Part shown: positions 46,801-50,841 of the stretch, piece after piece
How the letters are laid out: each line of letters starts with the position of its first letter
How positions within the stretch are numbered: position 1 is the stretch's first letter
Source of the DNA: Pseudoalteromonas aurantia 208
Lineage (GTDB): Bacteria > Pseudomonadota > Gammaproteobacteria > Enterobacterales > Alteromonadaceae
Assembly (NCBI RefSeq): GCF_014858725.1
Contig: NZ_AQGV01000012.1
Location: 1,178,001-1,242,000, forward strand
Direction: 5' to 3'
Length of the DNA stretch: 64,000 nucleotides
Program-made: the position numbers and the translations under genes
Notes under the pieces: generated by a model
Databases searched by the model: none
What the model saw: the letters and a program-made list of their open reading frames with translations, nothing else
Told to the model about the DNA's origin: nothing

Positions 46801-48849
46801 TGATTGACGAATGGCCTCGACTATCATTTCCAAGCTGCACACCCCTGGCAATACTGCTTGATGATTGACTTTGTGGTCTGCGAAGAAGAATTCTTGGCCA
46901 TTAAATGTCGCAGTAAATACCAGTTCATCCATGGCAGGCACCGTTGTGTGGAGCAATGGATGAAGTGTGTGTGTGCTGTTCGGGATTAATTTTTCGACCG
47001 ACTCGGTTTGCGTTATCCAGTATTGTTTGTGCGAAAAAGGGTAACTGGGTAAGCTAACTCTAGATGGAGTAAAACCAGTATACAGGGCTTCCCAGTCGAC
47101 TAAGTACCCGTGAGTCCACGCTGTTAACAATGCCGATAAATCTAGGTGTGAGCGTGCATCTGAGTGAGGTTTTGGCCAAGGTTCAGCCTGAGTCAGTGTG
47201 TGTTTATCTACTATATTTTCACACCAGTGATCAGGGGTATTTGTAATGTAAGCATGAAGTTGCTGCACGGCCTCAGACAACGAAGAAGCAACAAATCCGA
47301 CACGATATGCCATGGCATCACGACCAACTTGTAAAGTATAAGCCAAGTCTTGTATGGTTAATTGCGCATTGCTTTTATCATCAGTTAAAGCTTCTTCAAT
47401 AAAGGCCAATAACGCAGAAGCCCGCTGATGTAATGCACGCTTGTTTTTGGCTGATAAGACAAACACGGATTGAACAATATTTTCGGGTTCAACGACACAT
47501 GGCACTGCAGTATATGCGGGGGGCTCTTGTAAAATGACATGGGCATTGACGCCAGCAAAACCAAACGATGAGACACCTGCAATACGTGGCGAAGCTGATT
47601 TGCGTGGCCATGGTGTCGATTCAGTGACCAGTTCAAATGGTGACTTAGCGAGGGATATTTTGGGATTAAGCGTGGTAAAGTTTTGTAGCGGTGAAATGGC
47701 ATTGTAGGCGAAGCTCAATAGTACTTTTATAACACCGGCAATACCCGCAGCCGACTCAAGATGACCAATATTGGTTTTTACGGTACTTAAGTAGCACGTT
47801 GACTCTTTGCTATTTTTCGCTTTTGTGGCTCTAAATGCACGCTTTAAGCCTTGAATTTCAAGCGGATCCCCTAATTTGGTGCCCGTCCCATGCAATTCTA
47901 CAAACGATATTTGATCTGAGCTGATCCCCGCTGACTCATGGGCTTGTTGGATCACCCGAGACTGAGAAAATGGGCTCGGTGATGTGAGTGTGTTGGTTTT
48001 ACCGGAATGGCCAATACTGCTGCCCTTAATGATGCCGTAAATGTTGGCATTGGCTTCACGTGCTTTGTCGAGCGGCAACAATAGAAGCATGCCAAGGCCT
48101 TCACCGCGAACGTAACCATCGGCATCGGCATCCAGTGTTTTACAGCGACCTTTGGGGGATAACACGCCGAGTTTACTAAATGATACATATCGACTTTTGG
48201 TGATCAGTAAATTAACACCGCCTACCAAAGCGGCCGAGATATCATTGGTTTTAAAGTCGTTGAGCGCTTTGTGAATTGCCACCAAAGAGGAAGAGCAGGC
48301 GGTATCTACGGTTTCGCTTGGCCCCTGAAAATTAAAGTAGTGAGAAATACGATTTGCAAATACGCCGGTCGACATGCCCGTTAAAAAGTGAGGGTCAATA
48401 TTACTCGTTGAAAACTCTTGATAATCGGTGTTGCTACACCCTAAATAAACACCTGTTTTGGTATTTTTAAAGGTTGAAGGAGATAAGCCCGCATCTTCAA
48501 AGCAGGCCCAAGCCAATTCCAAACTTAAACGCTGTTGTGGGTCCATACTTTGCGCTTCTGTTGGCGATATAGCAAAAAAGCTGGCATCAAAGCCGTCGAT
48601 GTTGTCAATGAACCCGCCCCATTTACTTATTATTTTTTGTTCATGTTTTTTAGGAGCAGGATCATAATCTTTTTTCCAATCCCAGCGTTTTTTTGGGATC
48701 TCGGTAATACTACTGACTTTATTGTTTAGGTTGTGCCAAAACTGCTCTTTTGTGAGCGCACCGGGAAAGCGAAGAGACAAGCCCACAATTGCAATATCTT
48801 GAGTAGTGTGGGTGTTAACGGGTGCCGATGGTGTTTGGGTATCTTTCAT
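26917..48849 (-). CDS. Trans-AT hybrid PKS-NRPS megasynthase with terminal thioester reductase
   Basis: This single 7,310-residue protein carries an entire assembly line. I read KS1-DH-KR1-cMT-ACP1, KS2-KR2-ACP2, C-A-PCP, KS3-KR3-ACP3, KS4-KR4-ACP4-TD. All four KS have the Cys-His-His triad (Cys185, 2133, 4634, 5840). All five carrier domains keep the phosphopantetheine Ser (1855, 3200, 4358, 5608, 6849). No acyltransferase domain is present; each KS is followed by a short AT-docking remnant (YTLQ-GR--M-YR-GFV-SS) and an LP-YPF-type linker, as in trans-AT systems. The discrete AT, PfaD and carbamoyltransferase genes lie directly upstream on the same strand. There is no loading module. Release should be reductive, to an aldehyde or alcohol. 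I do not recognise the product. Confidence 0.93.
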   Translation of the reverse strand: MKDTQTPSAPVNTHTTQDIAIVGLSLRFPGALTKEQFWHNLNNKVSSITEIPKKRWDWKKDYDPAPKKHEQKIISKWGGFIDNIDGFDASFFAISPTEAQSMDPQQRLSLELAWACFEDAGLSPSTFKNTKTGVYLGCSNTDYQEFSTSNIDPHFLTGMSTGVFANRISHYFNFQGPSETVDTACSSSLVAIHKALNDFKTNDISAALVGGVNLLITKSRYVSFSKLGVLSPKGRCKTLDADADGYVRGEGLGMLLLLPLDKAREANANIYGIIKGSSIGHSGKTNTLTSPSPFSQSRVIQQAHESAGISSDQISFVELHGTGTKLGDPLEIQGLKRAFRATKAKNSKESTCYLSTVKTNIGHLESAAGIAGVIKVLLSFAYNAISPLQNFTTLNPKISLAKSPFELVTESTPWPRKSASPRIAGVSSFGFAGVNAHVILQEPPAYTAVPCVVEPENIVQSVFVLSAKNKRALHQRASALLAFIEEALTDDKSNAQLTIQDLAYTLQVGRDAMAYRVGFVASSLSEAVQQLHAYITNTPDHWCENIVDKHTLTQAEPWPKPHSDARSHLDLSALLTAWTHGYLVDWEALYTGFTPSRVSLPSYPFSHKQYWITQTESVEKLIPNSTHTLHPLLHTTVPAMDELVFTATFNGQEFFFADHKVNHQAVLPGVCSLEMIVEAIRQSHNMTADHIVELKNISWLRPIVIEEHSPQTSIFLSLWEDQNTLTFELWSHLDDNPQVYVKGHALLANRLSQPTAPVNLFTSSTKTHWPDLVFKDSATHPELIEHTKAEIYNIFEKAGINYGTAFQGLHKIQKQGDELLAQLLLDKCYFKGFNVSPTILDSALQSLMAFSDSEELALPFALEHIAFTDIAALSEAFSANNKLTSNSENSTNTQVMLWVHATKTSNNGDSVKKFNLTIYTENAKACVRFTGFSMRSITASIDIKLTENALETSLPSSDITNPAPNSQILATVTPCWVITAFDDVKKTPLSNDLLQATLWDYQGPTHYKPPFANNTQNDIQHSETAVHPNHLSNHLIWLARDEFADPLAFFKYIKSLLHSGYGEKALTITLVTLQTQRVHCEQVNPQGAGLIGLLQSIAQEYPLWHITIVDMPTNLFDCSPVSQTDILWQQVVTLAPAFYAYRSSQWYAFDIASHHYQSMGVTQETAQFPNTSGQCAYRQNGVYVILGGAGGLGYAFSEWLIRTYDAQLIWLGRREKNNDIQRALTQLSNLGKTPVYYSVDAGDKSAMQTVLNDINATFKHIHGVIHSILQLNDQSIAKMNEAQFISSYHAKQQTGDVALELFKDIDLDFFLFFSSLQSFSPAPGQSNYAAGCHYLDSLAQSYAQKMPIKVINWGYWGSIGIVSDAFYKNKMAKQGIGSIEVDEGMQALAQFMQSPLAQVGVIKLAQNTLTHMTKHYSYSADESLLVNDALSNTFTSRVPYDVSNPSTDNTQILALLRHALIKAQWDTEDKRTAALCQLPAHFSLWWQETQTYLAGAGVLVNSEIVSAEPANIDILDDIYNEALASQNPLLAACLAQLPDILSGTQKATDVVFPQGKLTLVESVYQNNAQADYANRVLVEQVQHYLTHTNVSTINVLEIGAGTGGTTHAVLPSLDAWSVGEYAYTDLSQAFFNHAKARFQNDYPFLHTQYFNVSTPLAAQNIKLAYYDVVIATNVLHATAHIRTTLQNAKACLKPGGTLIINEVVEKSLFTQLTFGLLEGWWLSEDKALRIDGSPLLSVEGWQQVLAEEGFTHIHVSTHKSSAQHIIRALSNGQIVQPVDIIQVNNKQTNNSVPPTRSDNQENTMAMTDTHNTTSLASSTLTFITQTLFAIASNTLGIPQDELDSQESFADYGVDSILAIQMLDDINAQFDLSLPATLLFDYPSIASLSQYIATEHHTHLAHQLPDCAPQAHVNETEPHNNIINGNTNSVASMGEISNKKTYRKPSSIDLTPSNKTAFRAEKTHTPPAPDPDMDNKIAIIGMSGQFGTATNLDEYWSLIQNHQTSVVEQQRWSLNTLAEQEQAWCRYASLLDDISSFDAGFFSITPQEAMYMDPQQRVFLQECYKALDDANMATSVAGKNIGVYLGCAQGDYASLATDDAPAQIFWGNAGSVIPARVSYFLNLKGPAIAVDTACSSSLVAIHMACQALVNNEISSAIVGGVATLCTAKFSKHAGKAGMLSPDGTCYTFDDRANGFVPGEGVGVLILKRLVDAIADKDHIYGVILGSATNQDGTTSGITAPSSVSQEQLHRDLYNRFNIPPESIGLIEAHGTGTKLGDPIEFQALTRAFRHDTEKKAFCALGSVKTNIGHCLTAAGVAGVIKTLLALKHKSLPPSANFNIGNSHINWQDSPFFVNTQVRDWHVDVGQKRRAAISSFGFSGTNAHLVVEEFTPQPITTVMSASQPFIINLSAKTPYSLREKAQQLHNWIHANSTQCCQAIAYTLQIAREEMEYRMGFVASSTEQIKTELHLFIHKEQGLWKKGEVKQGKTILSALDSSDFNRWVEQREYTKLLSLWVVGAPIDWHLLYGAHPPNTIRLPSYPFAKERHWLPNAHSPQLTLQRNEQHIVCDKADHITPPSSEMVAASAATALGLEPHTDNNYQTSNFTHTRHSGQKENKTSYLTSAAAHLLHYIPQWVAADKTQTRSETYAHRPTHNIRHIITVGDAQLKSHTRNMIADNTTVLHLHALNTATIDAFQDNNHAHIIAQNLVQSYASQLLDYLHSLSPITSPTLLQLVINDSAQASRLSCSDLLLSLSGILKTASLEYTQLHTQLIMFEPNENPQDHYTTFSEEAVIAKINHEATLPQLAVSHVKTRGNLIDNSIDTLVGVNETSISNIVRYHGDNRSILIYTSVNCDDSTDTTNNDEQTLWKEHGVYVISGGMGKLGCIFAQEILHNTANSQIILIGRTPLNNTINAQLNMLNNAQYSPAKNSYAPRVHYVSADISDVDSVSQLLSQISSNHGTITGIIHSAGVIKDCLIQKKRTNNASNDHNTGLNEVFAPKVSGAIALDEASKTLDLDFFVCFSSIAGVLGNLGQANYACANAFVDLFMSHRRTLEKQGKRRGISVSINWPLWCDGGMQIDDITLSMLRTQGVCPLPSETGIHAFYQALSHASKAAQHCFLYGEPDKLSQLWHQPIWPNSTASSNGTLNRAPHNCEEHANSKAQKSSEEVMRYLKSVIYDITQIPPSDLDIHENFREMGFDSIMLMSIAQRVESDGFLSISALPPALLFEVDTIDTLNAYLVTHQVCSSQHQTTTPKIKLSKDASRLQDTMALSKAQQGLWLQQKQQPSLTANNVPLVFEVADVNVQTMQNALDWVCQKHPILTVSMREIEGLPTQALLDLTPIISTHLAHCDSKTELIQQIDDTINIPFELNQKLLIRASCWHVNNNGHSLDLMVIVFHHLIIDGVSASLFLELLMSTYTELLHSNTHAPHMLNHQVLTAPEPDLGFFTYLEWEKAMLNSESGVIMQRFWQNELQGTLPVMTLNHVKPPAPMPTHNVSRVNVSIAPHTHSKIEDYLKQTGVSASVFFLTVYQLVLQHFSHSKEMLIGIPVLHRPTTDMSKSLGLFVNQLPLRNTIDTSCTFVELALSNQDKLNSIIRHSGYPFSDIVSAIRTPRNVSHHPIFQVGYAYHNFVQSAWIDRNKALVNTVWDEFQQNPTLDLSLEVTPMSDLYRVTFKFNQAIYHQATVEQFAQTYQNLIVDILTAGSRAHDKAIAEYSVNTAHAANAREMRSSINNYSVPNVDNTTRPQYSSSPVSIVDLFEKQAISAPHNTALIFAERKMSYGELSQKSTALAVYLRNQDAFKHSLTQDIRVAVCAAPSLELIVTILAILKTGAAYVPIDSNSPPERAEFILNDAKPALFLIDSALSFAHESTLKNALKLSISEAQIISLDTALIESTECLSKPSDTPFMHAAPNKGTLVDARNVAYIIYTSGSTGQPKGVLVEHQNVTQLLQNSQQLFDFSASDTWCLFHSYAFDFSVWEIWGALLNGGKLVVADDFTKKDCAAFADFVAEHKVTVLNQTPSAFYPLMDIFTASPVLTSHLHTIIFGGEALNLSRLKPWFSSSEPMPKLINMYGITETTIHVTAATITPELVSQHSDKSIIGQPLPGYQIHLLDEQQNTVKQGVVGEMYVAGTGVARGYINQPELTAKKFVSLAISSCSDVSHPIRLYRTGDLARLNPHGLLEYVGRSDDQVQIRGHRIELGEVQYALVSLSYVTDAYVLTQNKQYGDVLTAYLITTGPISVTTLRGDLQRCLPEYMVPAFFMFVDKFPLTANGKVDKNALCDLAKNDKAPYAEARIANSSTASTTVKALGNQVTKASDINHPEPLSQLLTSITQIWLDVLDIDHVGVDDPFFEVGGNSLLANVLSAKLAAQLNVEFSITHIFQYSTVRAMALHIQDNCFTHPVLQATNLVGSTLNLPSQNNRQGIHAKSDNTGATAHIPAHEQSSKSLTGPLTESLTEPPASSPSPAYYASSIAMIGVSCHYPDADTHQAFWQNLIQGKDSIKRLSEASEASPITWLDSWVDGQDLFDPAFFNISEKNAKTMSYSQRQLLLHAWKAVEDAGYNCDNIPNTGVYISASATDTPDLNLHDKIKDDQFILNAQDYVASTLNQPGTLPSTLSYHLGFTGPSLFVHSNCSSSMSAIALACTALKAKEIDYAIVGAACLYPQRYTGYQYEKGLNFAPDARCKVFDEHADGMIGGNGVSVIVLKRADDAVNDADNIYSMIRDIKVNNDGKDKAGFFAPGIKGQMTVIEQTLRSANINPESISYVEAHGTGTALGDPIEFNALQQVYQQYTQNKQFCGLGAVKSNVGHTDTLAGLTGLLKTSLSLHHKQLPASLHFNTPNPHIDLANSPFYIIDTPQAWHTPYLPRRGAVSSFGIGGTNAHAILEEYVPNNTNTTDIAHSSLIQQPSIVVISAISGPVLKQQMAVLLSHLNSPLISEKERVNLAYTLQTGRKVMAHRTGFVVSSLTQLKTQLQNHLHRTTLDKPINTDAMSITQNELTHLFAQHAYEDILQLWLKTGFSDWQFLYQGAKVSKLSLPTAPFALKAYALQHSQLNHSRLNNTALNAPNEITDPKRPADLHEQDFDKSKNRVSNNTDTTALQLKTPTWVAKPPSNVSKSDPIPPQHHVVFCEVPEFNISGATTQSLFCSHYTIEQKVEAYATQLLDILKGIAKSKTAAVCQLVLNDRNTTSASSSQSNVYFCLHSLLKTVSLECPTLKTQLILLDSALLSDHTYRTETDDETAQSAVVSTSTVVKNLLTPYITNNLYSDDHVIRYHIENGHCNRYILDYHPVQTLCPTPASQPPWVDKGVYLITGGLGGICTHLIHDLNRQAGHRTVITTGTKPSSHPHVQKQLAALAHPNTNLKYYQVDVTKKMAVILLVRELLTEFKKLSGIIHAAGVVKDGLFINKDHDTFAHVLGPKVKGVIALDEATQDLPLDFFVCFGGLSGVNGALTQVDYATANAFLDSYMHYRHTLVNQGLRSGNSCSIDWPYWQDGGMKINPQFAPLLTQTGFSPMPTAAGITAFYQAFSHSQTVVEYQQDHARMTDSSTDNEATDTPTEIATTPRFSNKTELAVQLRKDISYIVASLLGVDASDIDPDADLGDLGADSIVFISFINQLNKLYQLSLSPSLLFMHSTLNSILMHLLEQHETDLLASVTVLDDTDATQQNTADEPHKQGQVTQRLAQVAASERIAIIGVSGEFPEAKDINTFWQNLSKSKDCVGPYTWPEVTNATGKQLPDQVNWLARVSRTQHFDPLFFNIAPAESKRIQLQESLLMMHVWKCIEDAGYDPTSLAGTNTGVFIGCQSNYSDGLLTSSAFAPNRMSFLLDLHGPSEGVDTTCSSSLVAIHKAIQSIQQGECTQAIVGGVNIIDSPNASIAMNDIGALSPTGRCKAFSANADGIVRGEGVGMMFIKKLSASESDNDSIYGTILGSAVNHGGKSHGFTVPNAKAQTRLLTQAWQNANIDPTTLSYIECHGTGTSLGDPIEVEALKHAMSNSAVQHAQPCALGSVKSNIGHLEIAAGIAGIIKVLLQFKHKTLAPSLHIDTLNPYLALDNSPFYVQTEQATWHSKGNRRAAVSSFGISGVNAHIVLEEYLADEDPVELTYQTESHHMQQVAKPASLKSNGEQLSGSAQSIVLLSATSEVALRAKIQTLYDFITTSNHDTSNADAVKSAQNNLTRLAYTLQVGRKHHPYRAAWIVSSVDELSTQLLDTLSKIKFGDFKASKVKNTDKEKINDHDLITLINSDNLQAIVQFWLTAKQINWRTLYRELARPPMKMHLPTTPFIHPEELAVCDDTNIAPVSNTTNTPETPWLVLKNHWQHTPLTCPIDWLLKLINVFKTQRVLFISQTTLEQTYLHELLNNTEPTHDVNNASIASMLFDDIENSSALFTPETLPDVVFFIGQSADLNHVNRQLQPLYQFIQAIEPFDSQPIQLFYASFISEHCAAREDITALLRSYSLRSPKHQWTMVEFMTASVTKNDSQNWQSQLLKEFIAPVLTHSIDEQFNYVQYQGDRRLCAQLVKADLSSKHLMTSNSDAKNLIPNSIQFKHNGTYLIVGALGELGKKLSQHLLTQYNAKLILLGRKSENDAQTDLAALTALPGKIHYLSCNIAVEQDMTRVAKIIKENHLTDSALNGLFHLGTAFSEQENNWKDFEQSMAVKVSGSQLLDAAFSDEPLDFFMMFSSMAVFGTLNHLSYSYGNGFQNTFATMRNTLVANNKRHGKTLAINWGYWHSDDALKRIENGFAEKKGYALITMCDAFDYMTTLLASEQSTLCVVMSHDKDKIYQNTCQRLKRVANKAKVPVNYQDVVTDSSQHNVADIVVNIIANVIGVTAEELELDCDLYEYGFDSISLLKTFQQLKTQLQIDIQADAFKNMNTIQALIDEIERIYQRNALNVNSDNSFVNDGTATIPDFILDAGVSLPNLADSLPIAFEADIKSVLLTGATGFLGSHILKQLLDSTDAIIYCLVRANTVKQAQQRVKQAAQSYRLAIDLHRIVPVLGDMEQPQLGLSKKNWAMLCKQVQHIVHTASYVNHIQPYFAFKKSVSGTNELLTIASTHTLKMIHFVSSTTVSTQVNNSHFSINPIEDFINVDDAALICSGYGQSKWVQEENIRQASLTGVPYTIYRFSEISGSSATGIGNTGDIFHRILRMMLSVPARDDTAPYLIDVIPVDKAAQSIVFGMNDTQKRNKVFNVANKTPLSIAAFYVFAEAHDLSFTKGDKANFIDACVEYVAKIKNEHEQIIMQGLLSSRPGYDEYLFETYLMPMDPYHKDNFLAFVDTYHVDFPQWDTLFNTYFKQWKKDKHYKVLWQ
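31900..35529 (-). other. Megasynthase module 4: KS3-KR3(catalytic Ser lost)-ACP3
   Basis: Residues about 4441-5650. KS3 has Cys4634 in HSNCSSSMSAI, unlike the DTACSSS of KS1 and KS2, with HGTGTALGD and NVGHTDTLAG present. KR3 keeps the NADP motif TGGLGGI (5313-5319) and Tyr5457. The segment that is normally FSS reads FGG, putting Gly5444 (codon GGT) at the catalytic Ser position 13 residues before the Tyr. ACP3 Ser is 5608 in GADSIV. A retained beta-ketone after Thr is likely. Confidence 0.8.
35530..39129 (-). other. Megasynthase module 3: C-A-PCP, predicted threonine
   Basis: Residues about 3241-4440. The condensation domain has HHLIIDG (His3398-His3399, Asp3403). The adenylation domain (about 3750-4280) has YTSGSTGQPKG and NGKVDKNAL. 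The specificity positions read D-F-W-N-I-G-M-I-H, from FDFSVWEIW (Asp3974), VLNQTPS, IIFGGEA and NMYGITETTIH. This matches the known Thr code DFWNIGMVHK except for one Val-to-Ile change. The PCP Ser is 4358 in GGNSLL. There is no epimerase domain, so L-Thr is expected. Confidence 0.8.
39130..43059 (-). other. Megasynthase module 2: KS2-KR2-ACP2
   Basis: Residues about 1931-3240. KS2 has Cys2133 in DTACSSS with HGTGTKLGD and NIGHCLTAAG. KR2 begins at GGMGKLG (2877) and keeps Ser3023 and Tyr3036 (CFSSIAGVLGNLGQANY). ACP2 has Ser3200 in GFDSIM. There is no DH or ER, so a beta-hydroxy unit is expected just before the amino acid. Confidence 0.85.
43060..48849 (-). other. Megasynthase module 1: KS1-DH-KR1-cMT-ACP1
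   Basis: Residues about 1-1930. KS1 (18-438) has DTACSSS (Cys185), HGTGTKLGD and NIGHLESAAG. The DH (about 625-930) has His659 in DHKVNHQAVLPG, where the usual HxxxGxxxxP Gly is His, and D841-Q845 in the DxxxQ motif. KR1 has GGAGGLG from 1187 with Ser1315 and Tyr1328 intact. The C-methyltransferase has LEIGAGTGG from 1596. ACP1 carries Ser1855 in GVDSI. The expected output is an alpha-methyl enoyl unit, or a saturated unit if the PfaD reductase acts here. Confidence 0.85.
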
Positions 48850-49011
48850 TATTTGTCTCTAAAACGTCTATGTCACAGTGCGATAAAATAAGCGGTTAAT
48901 TACTATCTTTTGCGTTATATTTTTGGGTTGTACCAGCTAAAATAGCGATGCGCTGCGGATACGAGCCCCAAAACCGACTGCAATAACAGGCGGTTTGGAG
49001 ATAACAGCGCA

Positions 49012-50751
49012 TTATTTTTCGTAAATGGTGTTGTTGATCACAAGAATATCGATGCCCGACATCAAAAATACAGCAAGCATGTCTTCAACTGAGTGAACAA
49101 TGGGTTTTCCCATAATGTTAAAGCTGGTGTTCAGGACTACGGGTACCCCAGTGATTTGTCTGAAATTTTCGATTAAGTTGTAATAAGGTTCATTCCACTG
49201 CTTTTTAACACTTTGCAAGCGGCCGGTGTTATCAACATGAACCACAGCAGGCACTTTACTTCGCACAGCTTCTTTAAATACCAAAGTACGTTCCATATAA
49301 GGCGACTCTTGATAATTCTCAAAGTATTCTTCGCCATATTCATGCAAAATTGAGGGGGCAAATGGCCTAAACTCTTCTCTGAATTTAACGCGAGCATTGA
49401 TAATATCTTTCATGTCAGTTAAACATGGGTTGGCTAAGATAGAGCGGTTACCTAAAGAGCGGGGACCAAATTCAGCGCGTCCTTGTGCCCAACCAATAAT
49501 TTTACCTTCAGCTAAGAACTCTGCAGTTTTTTTATAGACATCATCACCGTGGTCTGTCACTTTTAAATGACTATATTGCGCAAGTTTATCGAGTGACTTT
49601 TGCTTGATAACACAGCCAGTATAGGGAGATTGGATTGTTGTTTCAGGCTGCCACTGGGGGTGATCTTGTTGATAACTCAAAAGGGCTGCACCAATGGCAT
49701 TGCCATTATCGGCAGGTGCTGAGGGCACATAAATATTATCAAATTTGGACTGTTCTAACGCGGTGCCCATAAAGGATGAGTTTAATGCGCAGCCGCCAGC
49801 AATGGTGAGGTTTTTCGATGGGGCGTGCTCGTATATAGCGTTAATGAGATCCATAAAGATTTCACTGAATACCAATTGGCCTGTATAGGCAAAGTCTTTG
49901 TACTGCTCAACCGATTCTCCCGGCGCGCGCGCCATGCTTTTAATTTCTTGCATGATGGCATTCAGGTTTTTGGGCACTGCGAAGTTCCCGTTTTTAACTT
50001 GTAACGACGAACGTAGCAAGTTATATACTGTGTCATCTTTTTTACCGTATGGCGCAAGCCCCATAACTTTCCACTCTTCTCCTTTGAGCGGATCAAATCC
50101 GAGGTTTTCACAAATAATGGTGTAAAACAATCCTAAGCTTTTAAACGAGCGCTTTACTTTGATGGGCGCAGGGGTAATAACGCCATTTTTATAGGTGAAG
50201 TAATCAATACTACTTTTTTCCCCCATGCCATCAACAATTAAGCAAGATGCTTCACTGAACGGGCTATTAAAGCAGGCATTTGCTGCATGGGTTAAGTGAT
50301 GATCGAAGTAGCGTATGTCAGTTGCGGGCTTTTTTCGATAATTACCGACGATGAAGTTTCGACAAGACGCTTCAAAAAACCGAGACAAAGTACGACCCGC
50401 AGCAGCATGAGAGGCTCTGGCAAAATAAAATTGATCCTTAATGTCTCTGGTATTTACATCAATATTAAATGAGAAGGTTTCTAATACGCTCAATAAAATG
50501 TTTTCAAGGATATTGGTGCTTTTCGCTCGACCTTTACTCCATGTTTTTGCAATCACCAGCTCAGTACAGTCAGCGCAGTATTGTTTGAGTATTTCTTCTA
50601 TGTAATAGGGGTTATCGGGCAGACAATATAAACCTCTTTTATATTGTAAGAATCGCTCTGCATCTTCAGCAAAAACTACGTTGCCGTGGGCATCAACAAT
50701 TGCCAGTGCAGGATCATGGAATGATGTTGCTAAACCAATATAATATTTCAT
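49012..50751 (-). CDS. Carbamoyltransferase, NodU/CmcH family
   Basis: This 579-residue enzyme starts at the ATG at 50751 (MKYYIGLATSFHDPALAIV; a TTG lies four codons upstream). The N-terminal Kae1/HSP70-like domain has FDHHLTHAANACFNS and CLIVDGMGE. The C-terminal YrdC-related domain has GWAQGRAEFGPRSLGNRSIL. Such enzymes move a carbamoyl group from carbamoyl phosphate, via carbamoyl-AMP, to a hydroxyl of a natural product. It lies 162 nt upstream of the megasynthase and 90 nt after the AT gene, all on one strand. The target hydroxyl is unknown; Thr and the beta-hydroxyl groups of modules 2 and 5 are candidates. Confidence 0.9.
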   Translation of the reverse strand: MKYYIGLATSFHDPALAIVDAHGNVVFAEDAERFLQYKRGLYCLPDNPYYIEEILKQYCADCTELVIAKTWSKGRAKSTNILENILLSVLETFSFNIDVNTRDIKDQFYFARASHAAAGRTLSRFFEASCRNFIVGNYRKKPATDIRYFDHHLTHAANACFNSPFSEASCLIVDGMGEKSSIDYFTYKNGVITPAPIKVKRSFKSLGLFYTIICENLGFDPLKGEEWKVMGLAPYGKKDDTVYNLLRSSLQVKNGNFAVPKNLNAIMQEIKSMARAPGESVEQYKDFAYTGQLVFSEIFMDLINAIYEHAPSKNLTIAGGCALNSSFMGTALEQSKFDNIYVPSAPADNGNAIGAALLSYQQDHPQWQPETTIQSPYTGCVIKQKSLDKLAQYSHLKVTDHGDDVYKKTAEFLAEGKIIGWAQGRAEFGPRSLGNRSILANPCLTDMKDIINARVKFREEFRPFAPSILHEYGEEYFENYQESPYMERTLVFKEAVRSKVPAVVHVDNTGRLQSVKKQWNEPYYNLIENFRQITGVPVVLNTSFNIMGKPIVHSVEDMLAVFLMSGIDILVINNTIYEK

Positions 50752-50841
50752 TGTATCTACCAAAGTATTTTAAGTGTTTGTTTCAATTTAAAAATGAGTG
50801 TCATCTTTAAGTTGCTGCTCTATTATTAAGCGCGAGTAAAT

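Noticed and set aside
26917..48849. Many small open frames inside the megasynthase gene on both strands
   Set aside because: They are shadows of the long frame, lack ribosome binding sites and do not match families.
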